A DNA stretch of 64,000 nt from assembly GCA_963747555.1 (NCBI GenBank), contig CAVVFZ010000034.1, positions 248,001 through 312,000 on the forward strand, given 5' to 3'. Source of the stretch: DUZB01 sp963747555. GTDB lineage: Bacteria > Desulfobacterota > DSM-4660 > Desulfatiglandales > Desulfatiglandaceae. A program made the translations under genes and the position numbers. Under the pieces are notes generated by a model. That model saw only the letters and a program-made list of their open reading frames with translations. It did not search any database and was not told where the DNA came from. Shown here in pieces: positions 1-8,394 of this stretch (position 1 is its first letter; every line of letters begins with the position of its first letter).

Positions 1-902
1 AGATAGGGAGTCTGGGTAAATTCAGCCATCAGGAAGGCGCCTGCCCCCATGATGGGAGGCATGAGCTGCCCCCCGGTGGAGGCCGCTGCTTCCACGGCCG
101 CCGCTACATGGGGCTTGTATCCTATCTTTTTCATCATGGGGATGGTAAAGGAGCCTGTCGCCACCACATTGGCCACCGCGCTTCCGGCAACCGAGCCCAT
201 GAATCCACTGGCAATTACCGCTGTTTTTGCCGGTCCTCCGGAAAATCGACCGGTAAGAGAATAGGCCATGTCGATAAAAAAAGTCCCGGCGCCCGTCTTG
301 TCCAGAAATGCCCCGAACAGAATAAATATGAAGACGAACGTTGCCGCTACTCCGGTGGGGAGACCGAATATCCCTTCCGTGGTGAGAGAAAGCGTGGTGG
401 CCATACGTTCGATGGAATATCCTTTATGAACCAGAATTTCCGGCATGTACGGTCCAAAATATCCGAACAGGAGAAATACAAAGGCAATGAGCGTCAGGTT
501 CAGACCGATCACGCGACGTGTTGCTTCCAGGACCAGGACGATCAGGGTAATTCCGGAGGCGATATCCCACGGACTCCAGTCCCCCTGCCGGTCGAAGATG
601 CCGTTCAGATCGATAAAGATATACGCCCCCACCACAATAGTCACGACAACAAGAAACAGGTCCACGCAAAGGGCCACATTCATGCGATCTCTTCGGGCCT
701 TCTGATAAAGGGGTCTGGTCAGGAAAGCGATAACAAGGATGGAACTGAGAAAAACGGCCCTGTGCCTCATGGCGGTCATGGCTACGATTCCGGCAGTGTA
801 CAGCTCAAACAGACTGAGGCCTATTCCGATGACGGCAACGGTTTTTAAAATTCCTTGCCCGATGATGGAAGCGGACCCTGCTGTCTCCATATTTTTTGTC
901 AT
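1..902 (-). CDS. TRAP transporter fused permease (4TM+12TM), 3' end beyond window
   Basis: The translated 300 residues are the N-terminal part of a TRAP transporter permease in which the small (DctQ-like) and large (DctM-like) membrane subunits are fused, the form that works with TAXI-type binding proteins. Hydrophobic segments run throughout. The large-subunit signature around GSVAGSAVANVVATGSF and STGGQLMPPIMGAGAF is clear near the window edge. The start is ATG at 902, with AGGAGG five bases upstream. The protein sits in the inner membrane and would drive Na+- or H+-coupled uptake of an organic acid or similar solute delivered by the TAXI protein encoded upstream at 4018-4989. Only the first part of the gene is here. 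The sensor kinase gene ends 70 bases upstream, so one transcript is likely. The substrate cannot be read from the sequence. Confidence 0.9.
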   Translation of the reverse strand, partial: MTKNMETAGSASIIGQGILKTVAVIGIGLSLFELYTAGIVAMTAMRHRAVFLSSILVIAFLTRPLYQKARRDRMNVALCVDLFLVVVTIVVGAYIFIDLNGIFDRQGDWSPWDIASGITLIVLVLEATRRVIGLNLTLIAFVFLLFGYFGPYMPEILVHKGYSIERMATTLSLTTEGIFGLPTGVAATFVFIFILFGAFLDKTGAGTFFIDMAYSLTGRFSGGPAKTAVIASGFMGSVAGSAVANVVATGSFTIPMMKKIGYKPHVAAAVEAAASTGGQLMPPIMGAGAFLMAEFTQTPY

Positions 903-972
903 GAACGCCTCCTTGGATCGACAGGTAAAAGAAGCCGGCAGGGAAATAGCCTCCTTTGAGCCCTACCCCCTC

Positions 973-3330
973 TCAGTTTTCCAATACCTTATTCAACGTG
1001 TTTTTCAACGTTGCAAGAGAAAACGGCTTCTGCATGAAATCCTGTGCGCCCGCATTGAGAATCTCCTGAGCAGGACCATCCATTGAATACCCGCTGCACA
1101 CGATAACTTTAAGGCCCGGGCGGGCTTCCATAAGGAGAGGATATACCTTTCCCCCTCCCATATCGGGCAGTTTGATGTCCAGCAGGGCGAGGGCGATTTC
1201 TTGCCGGAGGGTCCTGGCCGTATGGATGGCATCTTTTCCAGTCTTTGCGACAATCACCTTATAGCCGAGTCTTTCCAGAAGCGTTTGGGTGATTTCGACG
1301 ACCATGGCTTCATCTTCAATGAGCAAGATGTTCCCAGCCCCCATTTCCGGTTCTTCCAATGGCGCTTTGGACTCTTCAGGAGTCGCTTCCATGGCAGGCA
1401 GATAGATCCGAACCAGCGTCCCGCTACCAGGTTTTGAGTCCACAAAGATCGATCCGCGATGATTCCGAATGATCCCGTAAACCGCGGCCATGCCCAGCCC
1501 CCTTCCCTGAAACTTCGTAGTAAAAAAAGGATCAAACAGTCTGCTCAGCGTTTCCCCATCCATCCCTTTTCCATGATCCTCAATCGTCAAGCTCACGTAA
1601 CTTCCTGGAGCAAACTCCCTGTGGTTCTTGACAAATTCTTTATCGACCCTGAGGCTTCTTGTGGTGATTTTTATTCGACCGTCCCCAAACGACGCTTCAT
1701 CGGCATTGGCAAGAATGGCCGAAAGAACCATTTGCATCTGTGCGGAATCCACTTTCACATGGGGGATGTTTTTCTGAAGGTCCAATTCTATGGTGGTGGA
1801 AGAAGCGATCGTTTGTTTTTGGATGGGAAGGATCTCTTTGATAAGCGTATTCAGAGAAACGGTTTTCGGCCTGTATTTCCCACCCTTTGCGTAAGCAAGC
1901 AACTGTTTGGTCAGGTTGGCCATTCGCAGAGCGGAGCTCTTCATCAAATCCAGTCGCTCATGGTTTTTTCCTTTTTCATCCATCTCCAGTTGAAGCAGTT
2001 CTATGTTTCCCGTAATGCCCATGAGTATGTTGTTGAATTCATGAGCTATGCCTCCAGCCAGTGTGGCAATGGATTCCGTTTTTCGCACAAATTGAAGCTC
2101 TTCTTCCAAGATCTTTTTTTCGGTAACATCTTTGAATATTCCCAGGGTCCCAATAGGTTCCCCGTTGGTATTCCGAATATATGAGACACTGATAATAACG
2201 TCTACAAGGCCACCACCCATTTTCTTCATTTTCAAATCGTAATTGTGTAGTTTGCCTCTATCCTGAAGGCCTTCCATGATGCTTTTGGCGTCTTCCTTCC
2301 CATTGTGGTAAAAGGACCACGCCTTCTTCCCGAGGATCTCTTCTTCTTTATACCCGGTTATTTCATAGAGTCCGGGAGAGCTGAAAAGAACCGTCCCATG
2401 CAAATCCGTAGAAATGATCCCATCAATGGAACTGTTGACAATGCTTTCCAGAAAATTCTTGGAATGGTTCAGTTCCATTTCCATCCGTTTTTTGTTGGTG
2501 ACGTCCCGGAGAATTCCTCGGAAGCCCGTGCCTTCACCGTTGACACCCGCCATGGCAGCAATGGAAGTTTCCAGATCCCGCTGCTCTCCATCTTTTCGAA
2601 TGATCGACAAAGCAAGCTGTCTGGCAGGCGTTTTCGTGGTATGGACGGCATTAAGGACCTGGTTCAGTTTCTCCAGATCCTTTTCGTCCAGGTATTGCTG
2701 ACTGCTGGTTCCTATCAACTCTTCCTCAGAGTAGCCGAAAATTCCGGATGCGGACTGATTGACGAAGGTGAAATTTCCCGCCGCATCCAATTCGTAATAC
2801 CCTTCTTCAATATCCTCAAGGATGTTCCGGTATTTCTGTTCGCTCTTCCGGCGTTCCGACTCGGCCGTTCTTCGATCCGTAATATCACGAATGGACTCAA
2901 TAGCGCCGATGATTTCACCTTGGCTGTCAAAGAGAAGGGATGCCTTGTTCCACAGATAACCGCCGGGCTTCACGATCGGATCATAAGTTTCGGAAATCAG
3001 GGAGTCTCCATCCTTTTTTACATAACGGTACTTCCTTTCGGCTTCCTCATTCCAATGACCTACAAGATCGATCAAAACGGGTTTTCTGTCGCCATAAAAC
3101 GGGATCGCATATTCATAGTTTCCTTTTCCCAGCATGTCCCTGGCCTTTATACCTGTCATCTTCTGGATTGCCTGGTTCCACGCGATCACCTTCCCCTGGC
3201 TGTCAATGGCAAAAGTGGCGTCGGGAAGAAAATTAATGATCTGGCGCAAATATTGTTCCGAGGTCTTTAGAGCCTGGTCTAACTCCTTGACTCTCTCTTT
3301 CAATTGTTCACAGGCCGGTGTTTTGCTCAT
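973..3330 (-). CDS. PAS-PAS-PAS hybrid sensor histidine kinase with C-terminal receiver
   Basis: A 785-residue protein with no evident membrane segment, so probably a cytoplasmic sensor. A short coiled coil comes first, followed by three PAS domains (about residues 25-150, 165-285 and 290-415), each ending in the usual PAC-type D(I/V)T motif. Next come a dimerisation/phosphoacceptor domain with the H-box GGIAHEFNNILMGI (about residue 435), an ATPase domain with IEDHGKGM and GRGLGMAAVYG (about 530-650), and a receiver domain (about 665-783) whose acceptor Asp lies in ALLDIKLPDM. It should autophosphorylate on His and relay to its own receiver; an output regulator is not encoded nearby. Its start overlaps the 3' end of the DUF1850 gene by 23 bases, and it lies between TRAP transporter genes. 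This suggests it senses the transported solute or the metabolic state tied to it (inference). Confidence 0.93.
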   Translation of the reverse strand: MSKTPACEQLKERVKELDQALKTSEQYLRQIINFLPDATFAIDSQGKVIAWNQAIQKMTGIKARDMLGKGNYEYAIPFYGDRKPVLIDLVGHWNEEAERKYRYVKKDGDSLISETYDPIVKPGGYLWNKASLLFDSQGEIIGAIESIRDITDRRTAESERRKSEQKYRNILEDIEEGYYELDAAGNFTFVNQSASGIFGYSEEELIGTSSQQYLDEKDLEKLNQVLNAVHTTKTPARQLALSIIRKDGEQRDLETSIAAMAGVNGEGTGFRGILRDVTNKKRMEMELNHSKNFLESIVNSSIDGIISTDLHGTVLFSSPGLYEITGYKEEEILGKKAWSFYHNGKEDAKSIMEGLQDRGKLHNYDLKMKKMGGGLVDVIISVSYIRNTNGEPIGTLGIFKDVTEKKILEEELQFVRKTESIATLAGGIAHEFNNILMGITGNIELLQLEMDEKGKNHERLDLMKSSALRMANLTKQLLAYAKGGKYRPKTVSLNTLIKEILPIQKQTIASSTTIELDLQKNIPHVKVDSAQMQMVLSAILANADEASFGDGRIKITTRSLRVDKEFVKNHREFAPGSYVSLTIEDHGKGMDGETLSRLFDPFFTTKFQGRGLGMAAVYGIIRNHRGSIFVDSKPGSGTLVRIYLPAMEATPEESKAPLEEPEMGAGNILLIEDEAMVVEITQTLLERLGYKVIVAKTGKDAIHTARTLRQEIALALLDIKLPDMGGGKVYPLLMEARPGLKVIVCSGYSMDGPAQEILNAGAQDFMQKPFSLATLKNTLNKVLEN

Positions 3331-4021
3331 GCGAATGCTCCAAGTTCTTTGTTGCGCCTGCTTTCTGTGTCTTCAGGGTTGTTATCGCTATCGGAATCGA
3401 TTTCGATTTCGATTCCGATTCCGATTCCGATTTAGAGCCCGATCTTCCTGCCTCTCTCGATCCATCCGGCACCGGCGTGGCGCTGTTCGGGAAAAAAGAC
3501 CGGTATATGGCGTAAAGGAGGCTGACTGGACCGGCTGAAAAACGAACAGCCTCATGGGAAAACCTTCGGGAAAGATTTGTCTTCGTGTTTCTCCAGATGA
3601 TGGTATGATCAACACCCGGACTTCCTACCCGTAACACAAAGTTGCCGGTGGGCATGTGCATATCTTCGATAGCTTCAAAGGGCCCCTTTTTTACCATTCT
3701 GCCTATTCCAGGCATCTTGCCCATACCGGCGCCGAATTTGAGATATCGCTCTTCCTCTATGTAGATGCGTCCCTTTGCATCCAAGCTGTGTTCTTCCCAG
3801 ATAGGAGCGTTTTCCACGGAATGGTAGTAGCGGATGGTAAACCGTTCGCCCGGTTTCATTGGTAATACCAACAAATCTCGGCCATCTTTTACCAGGGTGA
3901 TGTGCAACTCCAGGCCACCCGGCAAGCACCAGGCGGCGAGGAGCAGGCCCACTGCCACAACGGTTCCCCCCCATAAGACAAGGGCTACCGGTTTTCCAGT
4001 CACCGGACTCTTCCGGATCAA
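3308..4021 (-). CDS. DUF1850 family protein of the TRAP-TAXI cluster
   Basis: The protein has one N-terminal membrane anchor (VALVLWGGTVVAVGLLLAAW) and then a DUF1850-type domain with the pattern RYYHSVENAPIWEE, a family that recurs beside TAXI-TRAP transporters. The role is unknown; a periplasmic accessory to the transporter is the usual guess. The first possible codon is TTG at 4021, overlapping the TAXI stop (TTGA). A GTG at 4003 with GGAAGAG just upstream is an equally good start. The last 40 or so residues are not family-like: an alternating Ser-Lys/Ser-Glu run encoded by a six-base repeat, followed by a tail that overlaps the kinase gene. The conserved domain probably ends near YAIYRSFFP, and the tail looks like a repeat-driven extension. 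Confidence 0.8.
   Translation of the reverse strand: MIRKSPVTGKPVALVLWGGTVVAVGLLLAAWCLPGGLELHITLVKDGRDLLVLPMKPGERFTIRYYHSVENAPIWEEHSLDAKGRIYIEEERYLKFGAGMGKMPGIGRMVKKGPFEAIEDMHMPTGNFVLRVGSPGVDHTIIWRNTKTNLSRRFSHEAVRFSAGPVSLLYAIYRSFFPNSATPVPDGSREAGRSGSKSESESESKSKSIPIAITTLKTQKAGATKNLEHSHEQNTGL
3391..3434. repeat. Hexanucleotide tandem repeat inside the DUF1850 gene
   Basis: About seven imperfect copies of a six-base unit (TCGATT/TCCGAT on the plus strand). Because the unit is six bases, copy-number change keeps the reading frame and simply adds or removes Ser-Glu or Ser-Lys pairs in the DUF1850 protein. Confidence 0.85.
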
Positions 4022-4989
4022 GGGATGAGCTTTTCGGGAACCTGGATGCCTTTTTCCTTCAAGTATTTGATGGTTCCCGGATGCAGCGGGATCGGCGAAT
4101 ACTTTACGGCATTTTCAGGTGTCGTATAGGCGGCGGAAGGATGAATCTTTCGCAGCATGTCGTTATGTTCGTACAGGGCTTTGACCAGGTTGTAAACCAG
4201 ATCCGTATCTAATGATTTCTGGCAGATCATCACATTCCACACGCCGATTGTGGGCACCGGTTTGTCAACACCATTGTATACACCTCCGGCAAGATCCACG
4301 GCAGCATAGGTTTTATTGGATGCCAGGATCTTCTCGGTCTGTTCCTTTGTAAATGGAACAATCCTGATTTCGTGGGTCGTTGCCAGGTCCATGATGGAAC
4401 TGGTCCCTGGACCCACAGACCATATTCCCAATTCAATCGTCCCGTCCCTGAGGGCATTGGCGCTTTCCGTGAATGAAAGCCGCGTGTCTTTGAAAGAATC
4501 AAGAGGGATGCCAAGGGCCTTCAGTACGGCCTCCGCCATAAAGTTGGTGCCGCTTCCAGGGCTTCCGGTGCTGATGGTTTTTCCCTTGACCTGCTCAAGA
4601 TTGGTTATGGGGCTGCTTTTCAGTGTCACGCACTGCAGCAGGTTGGGATACATGATAGCCATAGAAAGGATTTGCTGCTTCTTCCCTTTGAATTTGGATG
4701 TTCCCTCATAGCCGGCGACCGCCACGTCTCCCATCACTTCACCAATGACAGTTTCTCCCTTATCGGCCAGCTTTACATTTTCCACGCTTGCCCCCGTCAC
4801 TTCGGCAACCGCTTTCACACCGGGGACATACCTGGTCCATATTTCGGCAACGCCCCCTCCATAAGGATAATAGATTCCACCCGTGCCGCCCGTACCAATC
4901 CCTAAGAAGACGGTCTTCGCCGACGCAGATCCTGGAGTAAACCATGCGAAAGAAGCACAAATTGCAAGTAGAAAGCCCAGTTTTTTCAT
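4018..4989 (-). CDS. TAXI family TRAP transporter solute-binding protein
   Basis: A 323-residue periplasmic binding protein. The signal peptide MKKLGFLLAICASFAWFTPG with SASA before the mature KTVFLGIGTGGTGGIYYPYGG is typical of the TAXI (TRAP-associated extracytoplasmic immunogenic) family. The GTGGTGGIYYPYGG opening and the later STGSPGSGTNFMAE segment line the expected ligand pocket. It captures a solute and hands it to the fused TRAP permease encoded downstream. The start chosen is ATG at 4989, 10 bases after AAAGGAGG; an in-frame TTG nine bases upstream sits too close to that site. The stop overlaps the DUF1850 start. Length is normal for the family. Confidence 0.93.
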   Translation of the reverse strand: MKKLGFLLAICASFAWFTPGSASAKTVFLGIGTGGTGGIYYPYGGGVAEIWTRYVPGVKAVAEVTGASVENVKLADKGETVIGEVMGDVAVAGYEGTSKFKGKKQQILSMAIMYPNLLQCVTLKSSPITNLEQVKGKTISTGSPGSGTNFMAEAVLKALGIPLDSFKDTRLSFTESANALRDGTIELGIWSVGPGTSSIMDLATTHEIRIVPFTKEQTEKILASNKTYAAVDLAGGVYNGVDKPVPTIGVWNVMICQKSLDTDLVYNLVKALYEHNDMLRKIHPSAAYTTPENAVKYSPIPLHPGTIKYLKEKGIQVPEKLIP

Positions 4990-5024
4990 GATGTACAATC
5001 CTCCTTTATGGATGAGACTGCTTG

Positions 5025-5453
5025 TTAATCCATGGATTTAATCATAAGCTCGATCGATGCAGGTTTACTTTCCATATCGGGTACCGGGTAGACGAAAGAA
5101 GCCGTTACACCCGGCTTGACGAGACCATTCTTCGTTTTCTGAGGAATGAGTCCTCCCACCGCTTTTCCGTTATCCAGAAAAATGTTCACCCGGTAGCGTT
5201 GTGGTTTGTCGCTGACATTCTTGACGCCCACTTTAAAGTGAAGTGTATTTTTTCCCTCCCATCGCTTGAAAAAACACGAAAATTCTTCCAGTTGCGCATT
5301 CGCGGATATCTTCTTTTCGATTTTTCCGTCAGCAGCACACTCAAAGATTTCCTCGCCGGCTTTGACCGTTGTCCATATAGCTCCAGCCAGTCCCAGAACA
5401 ACCGTCGCAGCCATCACGATTGCCCAACGCAGAACTCCATTGCCTTGTTTCAT
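5025..5453 (-). CDS. Secreted or membrane-anchored hypothetical protein upstream of TAXI gene
   Basis: A 142-residue protein starting at ATG 5453 behind GGAGGAAAA. The N-terminus has one strong hydrophobic segment (WAIVMAATVVLGLAGAIW) that can act as signal peptide or anchor. The remainder looks like a beta-rich extracytoplasmic domain with FKVGVKNVSDKPQRYRVNIF and VTASFVYPVPDMESKPASIEL. Two cysteines (FECA and SCFF) could form a disulfide. The gene lies 35 bases upstream of the TAXI gene on the same strand and so probably belongs to the transporter operon. I do not recognise the family. Domain shape suggests a small periplasmic accessory protein, but no function can be assigned. Confidence 0.75.
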   Translation of the reverse strand: MKQGNGVLRWAIVMAATVVLGLAGAIWTTVKAGEEIFECAADGKIEKKISANAQLEEFSCFFKRWEGKNTLHFKVGVKNVSDKPQRYRVNIFLDNGKAVGGLIPQKTKNGLVKPGVTASFVYPVPDMESKPASIELMIKSMD

Positions 5454-5681
5454 TTTTCCTCCTTTCTCCACAGGGTTGATGAAAGAAAATCTTTGGATAA
5501 TAAATAGAAAATTAGCATCCTGGGAAGGATTCGTAAATAACAAAATAAAAAAAATGATATGGCTCATTTTTGTTGTCAATCAGTCTTCTGCTGAAATATC
5601 TATTCGTATTTGAATTCATGGAAATCGAAATCCCTATCCAAGTCCGGATCGAATTGAGACCAGCCTTCATAAATATTTTTC

Positions 5682-5711
5682 TTGACGCCTGAACCACAAA
5701 AATCGTATATT
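5682..5711 (+). promoter_or_regulatory. Sigma-70 type promoter for the 44-residue small gene
   Basis: TTGACG (5682-5687), an 18-base spacer, then TATATT (5706-5711), 43 bases before the small ORF's start codon. A second TATAAT at 5723-5728 lacks a good -35. Confidence 0.55.
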
Positions 5712-5753
5712 AAAAAGCTCTTTATAATATAGACTACCATAGGAGATTAAACC

Positions 5754-5888
5754 ATGTCGTCCAATGCTAAAGTAACCAAGGCCATCCGGGCTCGAAAAGC
5801 GAAGCCGAATAAAAAGAATATCAAGAAGAATCTGGAGCGTATCTCGAACAATGCGATGATATTGAGAGAGCTTGCCTCCAAGGAGTAG
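5754..5888 (+). CDS. Small highly basic protein, 44 residues
   Basis: Reads MSSNAKVTKAIRARKAKPNK and then KNIKKNLERISNNAMILREL, ending ASKE. It is strongly basic in the first 30 residues (Lys/Arg-rich) with an amphipathic helical C-terminal half. The gene has a full set of expression signals: a sigma-70 style promoter, AGGAG seven bases before the ATG, and a hairpin terminator 45 bases after the stop. It stands alone between the divergent TRAP cluster and the thiolase gene. Composition suggests a nucleic-acid or ribosome-associated peptide, but this is inference only. I do not recognise a named family. Confidence 0.65.
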   Translation: MSSNAKVTKAIRARKAKPNKKNIKKNLERISNNAMILRELASKE

Positions 5889-5932
5889 GCCCATCTCCAA
5901 CCTCATGAATACCTTTCTTGCCTCTCTTTTAA

Positions 5933-5960
5933 AGGTCCGTCTCTATGGCGGGCCTTTTTT
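5933..5960 (+). terminator. Intrinsic terminator after the small basic protein gene
   Basis: A nine-base-pair stem (AGGTCCGTC with GGCGGGCCT, two G-U pairs), loop TCTAT, followed by a T run at 5956-5960. Confidence 0.8.
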
Positions 5961-6033
5961 CTTTACTTCCACAAGGTGTTTCGTTATAAAGTTACGATGA
6001 ATTACCATTCATTTTCTATTGAAAGGAGATACT

Positions 6034-7284
6034 ATGAAAGATGTAGTCATTGTTTCCGCGTGTAGAACGGCGGTGGGGGCTTTCGGAGGCACTTTGAAGG
6101 ATTTGAACGCCGCAGTCATAGGCAGCGTTTCCATGAAAGAAGCGATCAAACGCGCAGGCATTGATCCCGTGATGATCGACGATGTCCGTTTCGGCTGTTG
6201 CATGGAACCGGCGGACGCCCTGAATGTAAGCAGAGTCTCCGCTCTCATGGCCGGAATTCCCGACACCGTAACGGCTGCAACCATCAACCGCGTCTGTATT
6301 TCTGGGATGGAAGCCGTTATTTCGGGGATGGCCATGATACAGGCCGGCATGGCTGATATTATCCTGGCAGGCGGGACCGAACATATGTCAGGAGTTCCAT
6401 ACATTGTTCCAGGCGCCCGTTGGGGCTGTCGTCTGCAGGACCAGGTTTTTGTGGATGCCATGATCCATGCCCTTCATTGCGGATCCCATCTCATCCCGCA
6501 CCCGGAAGATGGCCCTCTAAAAGAAGGAATGCCCTTGGAGATGTTTAAAGGGAAGCCATATATTATGGGTCATACTGCTGAATTTATCGCACAAATGCAC
6601 AATATAAGCAGGGAAGCGATGGACGAGGTGGCCCTGAGGAGCCACAATAATGCAGAACGGGCAACAAAGGAAGGGGACTTCAAGGAGGAGATCGTGCCTA
6701 TAGAGGTCCCCCAGAGGAAGAAACCCCCGATTCTGTTTGACAAGGACGAACACTTCAGGCCTGGAATGACTATGGAAAAGCTGGCCAGCCTGCCGCCCGG
6801 TTTTATACCCAAAATCGGCAAGGTCACGGCAGGCAATTCCTCCGGCATCAACGACGGGTCGAGCGCCATGGTCATCATGTCGGCGGAAAAGGCCGCAGAT
6901 CTTGGCCTTACCCCCATGGCAAGGATCAAGGCAATCGGCCGGGGGGCCTGTCACCCGTCCGTCATGGGTTTGAGCCCGGTCCCTGCCGTCAAAGACCTTT
7001 TCAAAAGAAATCCAAAGCTGAAGCTGGAGGATTTTGAACTGATAGAAGTCAATGAGGCCTTTGCCGCACAATATCTCGGTTGTGAAATCGAGTTGGGCCT
7101 GAACAGAGAGATCACCAACGTAAACGGATCCGGAATCGGGCTGGGTCACCCCGTAGGTTCAACGGGATGCCGGATTATGGTGACACTCCTGTACGCCATG
7201 AGAAAGAAAGGAAAAAGCCTGGGGTTGGCAACCCTTTGCGGTGGCGGCGGAGTTTCCATGGCCTGCGCGATCGAAGCGCTCTAA
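6034..7284 (+). CDS. Acetyl-CoA acetyltransferase (thiolase)
   Basis: A 416-residue thiolase. The expected catalytic features are present: the nucleophilic Cys in NRVCISGMEA (about residue 90), the NEAFAAQ segment, the GHPVGSTGCRI motif carrying the catalytic His, and the second Cys in CGGGGVSMA near the C-terminus. It condenses two acetyl-CoA or cleaves 3-ketoacyl-CoA, in the cytoplasm, for fatty or aromatic acid degradation or for biosynthesis. Start is ATG 6034 after GAAAGGAGATACT; an upstream in-frame TTG overlaps that ribosome-binding site. No partner beta-oxidation genes lie beside it, so the direction and chain-length preference are open. Confidence 0.93.
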   Translation: MKDVVIVSACRTAVGAFGGTLKDLNAAVIGSVSMKEAIKRAGIDPVMIDDVRFGCCMEPADALNVSRVSALMAGIPDTVTAATINRVCISGMEAVISGMAMIQAGMADIILAGGTEHMSGVPYIVPGARWGCRLQDQVFVDAMIHALHCGSHLIPHPEDGPLKEGMPLEMFKGKPYIMGHTAEFIAQMHNISREAMDEVALRSHNNAERATKEGDFKEEIVPIEVPQRKKPPILFDKDEHFRPGMTMEKLASLPPGFIPKIGKVTAGNSSGINDGSSAMVIMSAEKAADLGLTPMARIKAIGRGACHPSVMGLSPVPAVKDLFKRNPKLKLEDFELIEVNEAFAAQYLGCEIELGLNREITNVNGSGIGLGHPVGSTGCRIMVTLLYAMRKKGKSLGLATLCGGGGVSMACAIEAL

Positions 7285-7376
7285 AAGCACGGTTTCCAGT
7301 TGCCAGTTCACGGTTACCGGTTATCGATTCAAGGTTGAAAAACCTGCAACCGGTAATCGTCAACTGTAAACCGCTT
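7285..7376. repeat. Low-complexity intergenic repeat (CAGTTGCCAGTT / ACCGGTTA words)
   Basis: Lies between the convergent thiolase and recO genes. It is built from short words such as TTTCCAGTTGCCAGTT, CGGTTACCGGTTA, AACCGGTAA and CAACTGTAAACCGC. The same words recur at 19305-19390, 21079-21125, 44700-45015 and 49940-49975. No gene is seen here. Confidence 0.6.
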
Positions 7377-8117
7377 TTATAAATATTTTGCGGATTTTAG
7401 CTTGTGCCCGACCCTGTATTCCATATGCAGTGCGAGGACGCTACGAATCTGCTCTGTACTTCTTGCATCCCAATCCATGGAAGACAGTTGCTCCACTGAA
7501 ACAGACTGCATTTTTTTCAGCATAGCCACCATGGAAGGCTCGAGCCCCGGTGCACTTTTCGATTCCCCAAGACATTTCAGACAGCTGATTCCGCCTTTGT
7601 CCCGATTGAAAACCGCCGTCCCCTGCCCTGCGTATCTCCTTCCACATTGGCAGCACCTGGTAAGATCGATGGCATATCCTCCAAGGGCCATGGCCCTGGC
7701 CTCAAAAAACACCCGCAGTCGAACAAGGTCGCTTCCTCTATCCATGGCGGAAAGAGAATCCCTGAACAATTCAAAGGCATTCGTATCCGCTGTCCCTGAA
7801 GGAAAAAGCAATTCCACAAGCTCCAATAGATAACTGGCCACCGAGAGAGAAGAAAAATGGTTCCGTATCCCTGGGAAGGAGTGGATCAACTTTCCTGACT
7901 GGAGAAAACAGAGGTCCCGGCCTTGTTTGATATCGTATTCCAGACTGCAAAGGCAGAACAGATCAAGGCAGTTGACAAATCGGTTTCGACTTTTTCTGCC
8001 CCCCTTGGCAACCCCTTTCAACACCCCCTTGTCCGCGGTAAAGAAACTGACAATCAAGTCAGTTTCACCATACTCATAGGTTCTCATGATGATGGAGGGG
8101 GAGATATTCGACTTCAT
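7377..8117 (-). CDS. recO: DNA repair protein RecO
   Basis: A 246-residue RecO. The N-terminal OB-fold segment is typical (IIMRTYEYGETDLIVSFFTADKG, then GVAKGGRKSRNRF). The C-terminal half carries the zinc-binding cysteines in CCQCGRRY and CLKC. RecO works with RecR and RecF to load RecA on SSB-coated single-stranded DNA in gap repair. Length and order match the family. The gene is convergent with the thiolase gene and stands apart from its usual partners. Confidence 0.9.
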   Translation of the reverse strand: MKSNISPSIIMRTYEYGETDLIVSFFTADKGVLKGVAKGGRKSRNRFVNCLDLFCLCSLEYDIKQGRDLCFLQSGKLIHSFPGIRNHFSSLSVASYLLELVELLFPSGTADTNAFELFRDSLSAMDRGSDLVRLRVFFEARAMALGGYAIDLTRCCQCGRRYAGQGTAVFNRDKGGISCLKCLGESKSAPGLEPSMVAMLKKMQSVSVEQLSSMDWDARSTEQIRSVLALHMEYRVGHKLKSAKYL

Positions 8118-8204
8118 GGAAAAATATTGCCTTCCTGTTAAAAGATTATACCCATTATCTTAACTGCAATCCTATCAGTTTCCGTTTGCTGGATACAGTG
8201 ATCC

Positions 8205-8290
8205 ACCATGAAGAACATGAAGGACATGAAGAAAAGGGTCACCGCTTTTCTGCTCTACCCTTCATGCTCTTCCTGTCCTTCATAGCGTGA
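8205..8290. repeat. ATGAAGGACATGAAG-type intergenic repeat
   Basis: Repetitions of ATGAAGAACATGAAGGACAT, followed by the rough complement CCTTCATGCTCTTCCTGTCC, forming a loose inverted repeat between recO and the porin terminator. The words look like a dispersed family rather than coding sequence. Confidence 0.5.
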
Positions 8291-8299
8291 AATATCCTT

Positions 8300-8339
8300 A
8301 AAAAAAAGCCCCCTCTTTCGAATCCGGAAGAGGGGGCTT
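8300..8339 (-). terminator. Intrinsic terminator of the porin gene
   Basis: A perfect 12-base-pair stem (8306-8317 with 8328-8339, AAGCCCCCTCTT), with a 10-base loop and a run of T on the minus strand (A run at 8300-8307). It lies 55 bases past the porin stop. Confidence 0.9.
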
Positions 8340-8394
8340 AAATATATCACAAACAGTGCGCGTCTAAACAACCGCGCCCTTCAAGAAAGAAGGT

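Noticed and set aside
108..848. 246-residue plus-strand ORF at the window start
   Set aside because: It is antisense to the TRAP permease, whose translation is clearly a membrane transporter.
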